A stretch of 40,342 bases of DNA from Candidatus Electrothrix aarhusensis (GTDB lineage: Bacteria; Desulfobacterota; Desulfobulbia; Desulfobulbales; Desulfobulbaceae), in NCBI GenBank assembly GCA_004028505.1, contig MTKO01000087.1, positions 1 through 40,342 of the forward strand. Direction: 5' to 3'. The notes below the pieces were generated by a model. The model was not told where the DNA came from, searched no databases, and saw only the letters and a list, made by a program, of their open reading frames with translations. Of the stretch, positions 1 to 8,024 are shown piece after piece; the first letter of the stretch is position 1; the number at the start of each line of letters is the position of its first letter. The position numbers and the translations under genes are program-made.

Positions 1-2167
1 GTGATGCCAAGGGCCGCTGGTCGCGCTGACTGATCCGCTGGGTAATACCCGAACCTTGGCCTATGACAAAACACGCAATCTGGTTGCTGTGCAGGATGCT
101 TACAACCGGGTGATCCAGTCCCTGAGCTATGACAGCCGGGATAATCTGCTCGGCATCACCGATGCTCTGGGCAATAGCTCCGGTCTGGAGTACGACGAGC
201 TGAACCGGCTAAAGCAGAGCACTGATCCGCTGGGCCGGGTGGTGCAGATGAACTACGATGCCCTTGACCGTTTGTCGTCAACCGTTGATCCGCTGGGCGG
301 AATCGCAGCCCAGTCCTTTGATGCGGACGGACGGCTCATCGACATTACCGACCCCAAGGGCAACCGGACGAGCTTTGCCTATGACAGCAATGGTCGCCGA
401 ATCAGCGAAACCTCGGCAACAGGCAGCACGGTGAAATACACCTATACGGCCCGCGATCTGCTCGCCAAGCTGACCAACGCCAGAGGGCAGGAGCGGCAGT
501 TTACCTACGATGCCCTGGGGCGGCTCATTGCGATGAGCGACCCGGACGGCACAGTCAGCTACAGTTATGATGTCAACTCCAATGTGCTGACGGTCAGCAA
601 TGCCGACGGTACCATCTCCCGCGAATATGATGCTCTGGATCGGGTGATCAAGTACACGGACAGCCGAGGCAATGTCATCCGCTACGAATATGATGCGGTG
701 GGTAACCTGAGCAGCCTGACCTACCCGGACGGCAAGCAGGTGCAGTACGGCTACGATGCAGCGGATCGACTGGTCAGCGTGACAGACTGGAATAACCGCA
801 CAACAAGCTATGCCTATGACAAGGAAGGGCGACTGGTTCTGACCACCCGACCCAACGGCAGCACGGTCGCCCGCGTGTACAACGAGGCCGGGCAGTTGCT
901 GCAACAGAAGGATGCCAAAGCTGGCGGCGAGGTCATTGTCCAATATGATTACACCTATGACAAGGTCGGCAATATTGTCGAGGAAAAACCAACGCCAGCA
1001 CCTGAACCGATGGCGATCAGCCCGGCGGTTATGACCTACGGCCCGGCCAATCTCTTGGCGACCTACAATGGCCTGCCGGTCCAGCACGATGCGGACGGCA
1101 ATATGGTGCAGGGGCCGTTGAACAGAAAAGCTGTCTCCTTTGTTTTTGATTCCCGCAACCGACTGCGCCAGGTCGGCAGCACGGTCTATACCTACAATGC
1201 GGAGAACCAGCGCATTGCCGTGACAGAGGGCGAGGCCGCAACCCGGTATATTGTCAATCCCAATGCCTCACTGAGTCAGGTGCTGGTCCGGGAAGATCAG
1301 GCCGGGGAAAAGACCTATTATGTGTACGGGATCGGCCTGATCGGGCAGGAGAAAAACGGTGCGTATCGGAGTTTTCATTATGATTTCCGGGGCAGCACGG
1401 TGGCCATGACCGATGAGGCCGGCAAGATCACCCATCAGTATGCCTATACTGCCTACGGCACAGTGAATGCGGTGCAGGAGGAGGCGTTTAATCCGTTTCG
1501 CTATGTGGGGCAGTACGGGGTGATGTATGAGGGGAACGGATTGTATTATATGCGGGCGCGGTATTATCAGCCTGAGCTGCGGCGTTTTCTTGGGGAAGAT
1601 CCTATTTGGAATAAGAATTTGTTTGCTTATGTGGAGAATAATCCTGTGGTGGGGATTGATCCGAGTGGGTTGTCTGTCGATGAATTATGCTTGGAAAGAT
1701 ATCATGATACATTTGGAAGGAAGTTAACTGACCGGTATGGACAGGAGATGATATGTAATCTCAATAACAACAGCATAGGAGGTAACTACAGAAATCAAGA
1801 TGATGCTGTTCGTAGTGTTATTAGCTATTATTTGAAGAGGGCAAATTATAATTATTCGAGAGCTCTTTCAGACATCGCAGCAACAAGGCGGTTTGTTAAC
1901 AATGATAACAAGGTTTTACGAGATGCAGATCATTACCTGTTTGCATATGACATAGTAGCGAGTGCTCCTAATGGAAGGACGACGTTATATAAATTTCTTT
2001 CCGATTATTTATGGGTACCTGGTTATTCTGGTATAAAATACGTAGGGCAAAGTTTTTTTGGAATGGAAGGTACTCGTGCATCACGTTCTGAGATCAAATG
2101 GGGAAACTATGGAGCAGAAGAAGCATTAAGAAACACTAAAGCGGGCCTTTGCCCACAACCCAACTAG
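1..2167 (+). CDS. RHS/YD-repeat protein, 3' part, with variable C-terminal tip (5' end outside window)
   Basis: This is the C-terminal part of a large RHS protein, a surface or secreted shell-forming polymorphic toxin carrier. YD repeats of the type YDxxGR(L) run through roughly the first 450 residues. They are followed by the RHS core end, with the landmarks YYMRARYY, RRFLGEDP and, ending at 1672, DPSGL. After DPSGL a tip of about 164 residues (1673-2167) begins, and its DNA is clearly more AT-rich than the core. In RHS proteins this is where unrelated toxin domains are swapped. I do not recognise the tip; its visible features are DADHYLFAYD and KWGNYGAEEA. The frame now open starts after a TGA at 2-4. 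Before about position 16 the YD repeat (DAKGR) is in frame 3 and continues in frame 2 (LVALTDPLGN), so one base appears to be missing at 14-17. The stop at 2165-2167 lies directly before a REP element. No immunity-like ORF follows. Confidence 0.85.
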
Positions 2168-2171
2168 CCCG

Positions 2172-2203
2172 GTAGGTTGGGGTGAGAGGAACGAACCCCA
2201 ACA
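2172..2203 (+). repeat. REP palindrome copy 1
   Basis: An 8-bp inverted repeat, GTTGGGGT at 2176-2183 and ACCCCAAC at 2195-2202, is preceded by GTAG. The same unit recurs at 2327-2357, 2903-2934 and 2980-3010. This type of sequence is typical of repetitive extragenic palindromes mobilised by the RAYT found next door. It starts five bases after the RHS stop codon. Confidence 0.85.
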
Positions 2204-2326
2204 AAAGAGAGAAACCAATCTCAACAAAAATAACGAACGGAATTTTATCGAAAATATTGAAATATCCCCCCGATTAACCGTGTCGGAATTTTGACGTGAT
2301 GTGGTGTTGTCGCCGGTGATGTTGAT

Positions 2327-2357
2327 GTTGGGGTTCGCAAAGCTCACCCCAACCTAC
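2327..2357 (-). repeat. REP palindrome copy 2, inverted relative to copy 1
   Basis: GTTGGGGT at 2327-2334 pairs with ACCCCAAC at 2346-2353, followed by CTAC, so this copy is inverted relative to the one at 2172. Together the two form a BIME-like pair on the 5' side of the transposase. The sequence between them (2204-2326) holds no credible ORF. Confidence 0.85.
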
Positions 2358-2397
2358 GGATGACGGATATGGATGATCGGGGGATGCGGGGAATTAA

Positions 2398-2916
2398 ATG
2401 CAATATCGACGGGTGTATGTGCCGGGCGGGACATATTTTTTCACGGTCAATTTGGCGGACCGGAGCCGGACCCTGCTCGTTGATCACATTGACGATTTAC
2501 GGAATGCCGTGCAAGAGGTGCTGACATCGCATCCCTTCCGCATTGATGCAATGGTGGTGCTGCCCGATCATCTCCATGCAATCTGGACCTTGCCGGAGGA
2601 CGATGCAGATTATCCTATGCGCTGGTCCCTGATTAAAGCTGGATTTTCACGCTGCATCCCTGCCGATGAACAACGGAGCAAAAGTCGAATCGCCAAGGGC
2701 GAACGGGGCATCTGGCAACGGAGGTATTGGGAGCACCTGATCCGGGACGAGCAGGATTACACGAACCATGTGAACTACATCCATTACAACCCGGTCAAAC
2801 ACGGTCACGTTACCCGCGTTGCGGATTGGCCGTATTCGACATTCCACCGGGCCATCAAGAACGGTCAATACCCGCCTGATTGGTCCGAGGAACCGATATT
2901 TCGTAGGTTGGGGTGA
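2398..2916 (+). CDS. REP-associated tyrosine transposase (RAYT, Y1_Tnp/HUH family)
   Basis: A 172-residue single-strand transposase of the IS200/IS605-like Y1 superfamily, in the REP-associated branch. The HUH metal-binding motif is visible as PDHLH at residues 56-60. The conserved C-terminal block reads GIWQRRYWEH (104-113), then RDEQDY, then NYIHYNPVKHG (126-136), which supplies the candidate catalytic tyrosines. Length is typical for the family. RAYTs nick and move REP palindromes, and this gene is bracketed by two REP pairs (2172/2327 and 2903/2980). The last codons and the stop TGA (2914-2916) lie inside REP copy 3, so the element and the gene end are physically fused. All key motifs are intact, so it may be active. 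The ATG at 2398 has no strong Shine-Dalgarno sequence. Confidence 0.93.
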   Translation: MQYRRVYVPGGTYFFTVNLADRSRTLLVDHIDDLRNAVQEVLTSHPFRIDAMVVLPDHLHAIWTLPEDDADYPMRWSLIKAGFSRCIPADEQRSKSRIAKGERGIWQRRYWEHLIRDEQDYTNHVNYIHYNPVKHGHVTRVADWPYSTFHRAIKNGQYPPDWSEEPIFRRLG

Positions 2917-2934
2917 GAGAAACGAACCCCAACA
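2903..2934 (+). repeat. REP palindrome copy 3, overlapping the RAYT stop
   Basis: GTTGGGGT (2907-2914) pairs with ACCCCAAC (2926-2933). Copy 3 has the same orientation as copy 1. It also shares with copy 1 a downstream AATCTCAACAAAAATAA-like stretch (about 2949-2965 here, about 2216-2233 there), so the repeated unit is longer than the palindrome itself. The RAYT stop codon is embedded in it. Confidence 0.87.
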
Positions 2935-2979
2935 AAAAAGGGAAACGAATCTCAACAAAAATAATGAACAGCCGTTGAT

Positions 2980-3010
2980 GTTGGGGTTCGCAAAGCTCAC
3001 CCCAACCTAC
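2980..3010 (-). repeat. REP palindrome copy 4, inverted relative to copy 3
   Basis: GTTGGGGT (2980-2987) and ACCCCAAC (2999-3006), followed by CTAC, match copy 2 over the whole unit, including the internal TCGCAAAGCTC loop. It closes the 3' REP pair and sits about 25 bp before the next gene start. Confidence 0.87.
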
Positions 3011-3034
3011 ATAAAAACAAAAAGGTCTGCTTCA

Positions 3035-4575
3035 ATGAAAAATAAAGGCTGTATTATAGTAACCCTGCTCACAGCAACCCTTACCCCGCCCCTCTGCGCC
3101 GCAAGCACCTTCAGCTATAACGACCTCAATCAGCTGACCGCAAGCGAGAGCGGCGACAACACATCCATCCGCTACGACTACGATGCCAACGGCAACATAA
3201 CCGCCGTCCGCACCGTCACCCCGACCGACAGCGACGGCGACGGTCTGCCCGACGCTTGGGAACAGCAGTATTTCAACGACCTCTCTCACGAACCTTCGAG
3301 GATGCGGACAACGACGGCTACAGCAATCTTGAGGAATATCGTGCCGGTTCCGACCCGACAGATGCCGCCTCAACCCCTATCCAGTGCGCCACCACAGTCC
3401 CGGATGATTTTACCAGTATCCAGGCCGCAGCCAACTATGTCGCCATCACCAAGTTCGGCGGTAATGTCTGTGTCCAGCCCGGAACCTACGTGGAATCCAA
3501 GCTCAAGCTGAAAGACGGTGTCTATCTTGTTGCCCTGTCCGATGACCCGGCAGAGACCATCATTGACGGCAACGGCAAAGACGACGTGATCACCTTCCAC
3601 GGTGTGCGCGTCGGCGGAGTAATCGGCTTTACCCTGCGCAACAGCAAGAACAAAGGCAATGCCGCTGCCATCAATATCAGCGGTGCCAAGCAGATGCCTC
3701 TGATTGCCCGTAATATCATCACGGACAACAAGCACGGTATCCGACTCCAAGGCAATGTGATGCCCCTGCTGATCAACAACACCATTGTGGACAACAGCGG
3801 CGACGGTATCAGTGCGGGTGGTAATGATCCGGCGATGATCCTGAATAATATCGTCGCCTTTAATAAGGATGACGGCATTGTCGGCCTCGGCGGTAACAAA
3901 GGAAGCAAGGGCAGTAAGGGCAGCAACAAAGGGAGTAAAGGTAATAAGGGAAGTAAAGAGAGTAAGGTCGGAAGCAAAGGAAATGATAAGGGGAGCAAGG
4001 GCAGTAAAGGGAAAAACACCTCCGGTAAAGCGACCCATGACCTGTTCACCCTTGCCTATAATGATGTGTACGGCAACGACGGCGGTAATTATGTCAGCCT
4101 TGAAGCAGGGCAGGGCGGTATTTCCCTTGATCCCCGCTTCATAGACGGCTATCAGCTGGCAGGCGATTCACCCTGTATTGGCACCGGTCGCGCTCTTGAC
4201 GGGACTGCGATGGATATGGGTGCCTACGGCGGCAGTACTGCCCAGCTGATCAACACCGCTGCAACAGCCATGCTCGCGGATACGGACCAGGACGGTATCG
4301 ACGATGCCTGGGAACAGCTCTTTTTCGGCAATCTGACCACAGCAAACAGCACCAGTGATTATGACCGAGACGGGTACAGCGATGTGCAGGAGTATCAGAA
4401 CAACCTGCATCGCCATGTTGATCCTGATGGAACGGCCTTTGATTTGACTGGAGCAAACAAACAGGGCGGGGAAGGCTACGAGGAAGTGGTTGAAAAGAAA
4501 AAAGTGAACTTTATAAGCGCTATCATTAATTTCCTTCTGAGCAGGGAGAAGGGAACCGGGGCTGTTCAGCCGTAG
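3035..4575 (+). CDS. Exported right-handed beta-helix protein with YD repeat and calcium-repeat modules (frameshifted near 3292)
   Basis: The gene starts at ATG 3035 with a Sec signal peptide (MKNKGCIIVTLLTATLT, then a small-residue cleavage region). One RHS-type YD repeat follows (RYDYDANGNITAV), then a calcium-binding thrombospondin-3-like segment (DSDGDGLPDAWEQQYF). The frame then changes: NDLSHE in frame 2 continues as FEDADNDGYSNLEEY in frame 1, so one base is missing near 3290-3293. The rest is a parallel beta-helix of the PbH1/NosD kind (IARNIITDNKHGI, PLLINNTIVDNSGDGI, PAMILNNIVAFN), interrupted by a Lys/Gly/Ser tract (3895-4017). It ends with a second calcium-like module (DTDQDGIDDAWEQLFFGN ... 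DYDRDGYSDVQEY). The repaired length is 513 residues. It is probably a cell-surface or carbohydrate-interacting protein, but its ligand is unknown. Confidence 0.75.
3895..4017 (+). repeat. Low-complexity (GSK/GNK)n-encoding tract
   Basis: About 40 codons alternate GGx, AGx and AAx/AAA and encode imperfect GSK, GSN and GNK units within the beta-helix protein. The DNA itself is an imperfect 9-bp repeat array, prone to slippage expansion. It replaces what should be a loop between helix rungs. Confidence 0.85.
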
Positions 4576-4581
4576 GGAGTT

Positions 4582-4610
4582 GTAGGTGCAGGCCCTGTGC
4601 CTGCCCTAAG
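4582..4610. repeat. Second REP-like short palindrome
   Basis: GTAGGTGCAGGCCCTGTGCC and the following TGCCCTAAG contain the arms GCAGGC (4588-4593) and GCCTGC (4599-4604) immediately after the beta-helix stop. It resembles widespread intergenic palindromes of the GTAGGGGCAGGC kind. Only one copy is in the window, so its repeat status is inferred. Confidence 0.4.
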
Positions 4611-4643
4611 CCAGTTTGTTACGGGCTACTTTATGAGAAAGAG

Positions 4644-4675
4644 AAGGGGCAAACCTTAGGGTTTGCCCCTTTTTT
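4644..4675 (+). terminator. Rho-independent terminator
   Basis: A perfect 12-bp stem, AAGGGGCAAACC (4644-4655) with GGTTTGCCCCTT (4660-4671), has a four-base loop and runs into a T-tract at 4670-4675. It is well placed to end transcription of the beta-helix protein gene. Confidence 0.9.
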
Positions 4676-4784
4676 AATTGCATTTTAACAGGTGCTGGCA
4701 TTTACTAAAACAAGGCGCTTAAAATTTTTTCCTACCATAAGTGTCTTATTCAAGGGAGATATTCAAAAAACAGGAGGAGGGGCT

Positions 4785-7007
4785 ATGCGAAAAATAAAAG
4801 TATTGATCATTATGAGAAGGGCTTTTTTTATGATGTGTATCACACCGCTCTTTTTTAATGTAGGGAGCGGCAGCGCAGAAGCAGCAGATCAGACCCTTCT
4901 ATCTCAAATGCAAACTATCTCGCCACCTTTAACAGGGGTATCTGTGGTGCAGGCCGCTTCTCCTGAGAAATCCTCATGGAAAGGCCGCATGCAAGCAGGT
5001 TTACGCAGTCGAGCAATATTGCTGAATTCTCAAATCAACAACGGAAAACCTTTAAATCAAGGGACAGATCTTGTTACGCATCTGTTTGATGATATCAACA
5101 TTGAATCAAAGGTTGTGCGATCTACTCGTAATACTAATGGGGTGACCGTGACAACAGCAAAAATCATAGGCTCCCAATGGGGAAGGGTTTTTATTGCGTC
5201 ATCCAATGGGCAGGTACGAGCCAAAATACTGGCGCCAGAACAAGGGAAAATCTTTTCGATTGAATACAATAAGGCCGATGACCTCCACTATGCCTTAGAG
5301 TTGGACCCGCAACAGCTTCAAGTTGATGAAGAAGATGTTGTCCAGCCTGATCCGGATTTATTAACCAATGGGGAAGAGAGCATCTACCAGATGATGAATA
5401 ATCTCCCTGTAGAGGAGAATGAGAGCACAGATGCAACCACAATGGTGGATGTTATGGTCGTTTACTCCAATGATGCTCTCACATACGCTGGCAGTGTCGA
5501 CGAGATGAACAATATCATAGCCTTGGGCATGGCTATAGCAAACGATGTACATGAGAATAGCAAGACAGGCTTATTCCTCCATTTAGTCCATTCGGAACAG
5601 ATTAATTATACAGGTTCTGGAAGTCGAGAAACTGACTTGGATAGATTGTACGCAACTAATGATGGGTCTATGGATGAGGTGCATATGCTGCGGGACACCT
5701 ATGGAGCTGATTTTGTCTCTCTCATGCTGGGTGATTATTCTTCTAACGGTGGTCTGTCCTACCTTTTAACATCTTCTGCTGGTCGTGCCTCTTGGGCCTT
5801 TAGTGTGATAAATGCTCCTGTCTTTGATAGTTATACTCCAGTCCATGAAATCGGACATAATATGGGACTGAGTCATGCCAAAGATCAGAATAATTATGCT
5901 GGTCCAACCTCTTGGTCTAGGGATGATTACAATTTTGGCGACAGTTCAGCTGGCTGGCATTGGCATCCCGTAGCAGGTGAAAAGGGATACAGCAGCATCA
6001 TGGCCTATACTGGTGGAAATTATTACTCTGATGGATTAAGCCATACACGGGTGGGGCTGTTTTCTGACCCTGCTATTAGCTATGAAGGGCATCCCAGCGG
6101 TCATATAGATGATGGATACAATGCTTTGGTCTTACGAACATTGAAAAATGTATATGCTGGTTACAGGGATCGTCCCATAAATGCTAACTCCATTGTCGTG
6201 GATTTGCCCAATGGTGGTGAAAGCTTCTCAGCAGGGAGCACACAGTATATTCAATGGGATTCCAATGGAGTGTCAGGGAATGTAAAAATTGAGCTGTTAA
6301 ATAATGGGGCTCTGGATCAAGTCATTGCTGCAAACACTTTGAATGACCGCGTTTATTCTTGGACTCTGCCAGCAGGTCTCAGCGGAAAAAATTATACCGT
6401 GCGTATCAGTAGTCTTGATGGTTCAATTACAGACACGAGCGATGCCGTATTTTTCATAAAATCTGTAATATATGAGCATTCTATGGATACTGATCCCGGA
6501 TACAGCACAAGCGGTGATTGGGAATTCGGAGCACCTTATGGGGATAATGCAACCTATGGCGGAGCTGCTTCCGCCTATACAGGAACCAATATCTATGATA
6601 CCGACCTGGATTATGTCATGGGGACAACCGGTTATTTGACATCCACAGTCTTTGATTGCAGCGAGTATGAGGATGTGCAGCTTTCCTTTATGGGATGGTT
6701 TTCAGTAACGAGCGGATATGCTGCAAAAGTTGAAGTTTCGAATGATAATGTTACTTGGACTACCCTCTCTTCTGTTTCTGATATATGGACAAGCAATTGG
6801 AAGAGATATACTTTTGATATTTCCAGCTATGCGGATGAGCAAGCAACGGTCTATGTACGCTGGGGACATGTTTCCACCAGCGGTGGTTCTAATTACAGCG
6901 GGATGTCAGTGGATGATGTCAACATTATAGGGGTAAAGAAAGCAACAAGTGTAGCGCCTTCCACAGTAAGCATTGCTCCTGTGCTCTTTATGTTACTGTT
7001 AAAGTAA
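4785..7007 (+). CDS. Secreted metzincin zinc metalloprotease with C-terminal beta-sandwich domains
   Basis: A 740-residue exported endopeptidase. ATG 4785 is chosen because GGAGGAGG (about 4773-4780) precedes it; the open frame begins earlier at 4692 without a ribosome site. An N-terminal signal peptide (MRRAFFMMCITPLFFNVGSG) is followed by a propeptide-like region of about 200 residues. The reprolysin-like catalytic domain carries the full zinc motif HEIGHNMGLSH at residues 354-364 and a Met-turn SIMAY around Met406. Next come a Kre9/Knh1-type module (PNGGESFSAGSTQYIQWDS) and a jelly-roll or MAM-like domain (SMDTDPGYSTSGDWEFGAPY ... SVDDVNIIG). The tail, SVAPSTVSIAPVLFMLLLK, is a short hydrophobic stretch ending in Lys. 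It might be a sorting tail of the GlyGly-CTERM kind, but that is speculative. It stands alone, with its own terminator behind it. Confidence 0.9.
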   Translation: MRKIKVLIIMRRAFFMMCITPLFFNVGSGSAEAADQTLLSQMQTISPPLTGVSVVQAASPEKSSWKGRMQAGLRSRAILLNSQINNGKPLNQGTDLVTHLFDDINIESKVVRSTRNTNGVTVTTAKIIGSQWGRVFIASSNGQVRAKILAPEQGKIFSIEYNKADDLHYALELDPQQLQVDEEDVVQPDPDLLTNGEESIYQMMNNLPVEENESTDATTMVDVMVVYSNDALTYAGSVDEMNNIIALGMAIANDVHENSKTGLFLHLVHSEQINYTGSGSRETDLDRLYATNDGSMDEVHMLRDTYGADFVSLMLGDYSSNGGLSYLLTSSAGRASWAFSVINAPVFDSYTPVHEIGHNMGLSHAKDQNNYAGPTSWSRDDYNFGDSSAGWHWHPVAGEKGYSSIMAYTGGNYYSDGLSHTRVGLFSDPAISYEGHPSGHIDDGYNALVLRTLKNVYAGYRDRPINANSIVVDLPNGGESFSAGSTQYIQWDSNGVSGNVKIELLNNGALDQVIAANTLNDRVYSWTLPAGLSGKNYTVRISSLDGSITDTSDAVFFIKSVIYEHSMDTDPGYSTSGDWEFGAPYGDNATYGGAASAYTGTNIYDTDLDYVMGTTGYLTSTVFDCSEYEDVQLSFMGWFSVTSGYAAKVEVSNDNVTWTTLSSVSDIWTSNWKRYTFDISSYADEQATVYVRWGHVSTSGGSNYSGMSVDDVNIIGVKKATSVAPSTVSIAPVLFMLLLK

Positions 7008-7040
7008 TGAAAATTTCTTGACTACTTACTCTGTGAAAGA

Positions 7041-7073
7041 AAAAGGGCGAATCTTCGGGTTTGCCTTTTTTTG
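7041..7073 (+). terminator. Terminator after the metalloprotease gene
   Basis: GGGCGAA (7045-7051) can pair with TTTGCCT, including two G-T pairs, around a TCTTCGGG centre, followed by a run of T from 7065. The right arm, GGGTTTGCC, is shared with the terminator at 4644-4675, so the two may be related copies. Confidence 0.7.
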
Positions 7074-7513
7074 TTCGTTTTATTCGCTGCCCTGGCATGC
7101 AGCCCTCTTCTATCTTTCCTAGTATACCCACCTCCTGATATCCCTACCAATTTCACCCAGAATCATGTACAGTATCCGCAAAAAGAAAGGAGGCATGACA
7201 TCAACAAAAGCGGCGTCCAGGGCATTGAGGGAAATCTGTTCATGTATATTTGATACTATTTTCTAGTATCATCGTTAAGCAATTTATGTAAGGCTTCAAT
7301 GTGTTACTCAAGAGCCTGTCAAACCGCCTTTTAAGGCTGCCCCCTTTGTCACCATCCTTGACAAAAAAAACGATCGTTTCTATGCTGGGACAGCATCGTC
7401 CACTTCATCCCTTTGGGGAAGCAAACTCGTAACCCGGAAGTGATTTATTAATACGCCATAAGCAGCAGGAGAAAGCCCCTGACGCTTCGCAATAACCCCG
7501 CAAACCACACATC
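7074..7513. other. Gene-free interval before the YkgJ-like gene
   Basis: About 440 bases with no credible gene. The only open frame, a 60-codon one at 7071-7253, has no family resemblance and starts inside the terminator tail. An 8-bp inverted repeat, TGATACTA (7251-7258) and TAGTATCA (7264-7271), is the one distinct structure. Confidence 0.6.
7251..7271. promoter_or_regulatory. Inverted repeat TGATACTA-N5-TAGTATCA
   Basis: Perfect 8-bp arms are separated by TTTTC in an otherwise featureless intergenic stretch. It could be an operator for a dimeric regulator or a small hairpin. No function can be assigned from sequence alone. Confidence 0.4.
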
Positions 7514-7933
7514 ATGAAAAAAACACCGGCCAAGCTCTCTGATATATTCACCTGCGCCCGTTGCGGCTCGTGCTGCCAAGGGGAAACCACGGTCTCTCTG
7601 GATAAGGATGATCAGGAACGGATGATCGCTGAACTGGGCCTGACCCGGCAGGAAGTCAAAGAAAAATACTGGCGGGTGACCGGTAAGGTGGTGCAGATGA
7701 AAATCGTGGATCACCACTGTATTTTTTATACAAAGGACACCGGTTGCACCGTACACGAGGGACGGCCTTGGCGGTGTGGGCAATGGCCGCTCCATCCCAG
7801 CATGCTGGCTGATGAAAATAACTTCCGCACCATCCGCGAGTCCTGCCTCGGCATCAACCAAGCCCTGACCTGGGAAGAATTCTGCCATATCTTTAAAGAG
7901 CTGCTGGAGCAGGAAAAGAAACTGCTTTGCTGA
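7514..7933 (+). CDS. YkgJ-family cysteine-cluster protein
   Basis: A 139-residue soluble protein of the YkgJ/UPF0153 family (Fe-S or zinc cysteine cluster; precise biochemistry unsettled). The N-terminal CxxCxxCC signature is present as CARCGSCC at residues 14-21. The conserved second half follows as HHCIFY, GCTVHEGRPWRCGQWP and a last Cys in ESCLGI, giving the usual ligand set. Its length is normal for the short form of the family. It is followed by a hairpin terminator, so it is probably monocistronic. It resembles no enzyme of known reaction, and a role in metal or cluster handling is an inference from the cysteines. Confidence 0.88.
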   Translation: MKKTPAKLSDIFTCARCGSCCQGETTVSLDKDDQERMIAELGLTRQEVKEKYWRVTGKVVQMKIVDHHCIFYTKDTGCTVHEGRPWRCGQWPLHPSMLADENNFRTIRESCLGINQALTWEEFCHIFKELLEQEKKLLC

Positions 7934-7976
7934 GAAGGTCGCGTAACTGATTGCCCATAAGGGGCTCTACCTATTA

Positions 7977-8016
7977 GCCCGGAGTAATAGTTATAATATT
8001 TCGGGCATTTTTTTTT
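7977..8016 (+). terminator. Terminator after the YkgJ-like gene
   Basis: GCCCGGA (7977-7983) pairs with TTCGGGC (8000-8006), with a 16-base AT-rich loop, followed by A and nine T from 8008. The next gene starts only nine bases later at 8025. Confidence 0.75.
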
Positions 8017-8024
8017 ACGAAGCC

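Noticed and set aside
3522..4049. Long minus-strand ORF with Leu-Leu-Pro repeats
   Set aside because: It is the shadow of the GSK-encoding tract on the other strand, as expected from CCC/CTT complements.
4582..4610. Treating the GCAGGC palindrome as a true terminator
   Set aside because: The stem is six bases with no T-tract, and a strong terminator lies 34 bases downstream.
7071..7253. 60-codon ORF after the metalloprotease
   Set aside because: It starts in the terminator tail and has no ribosome site or family resemblance.
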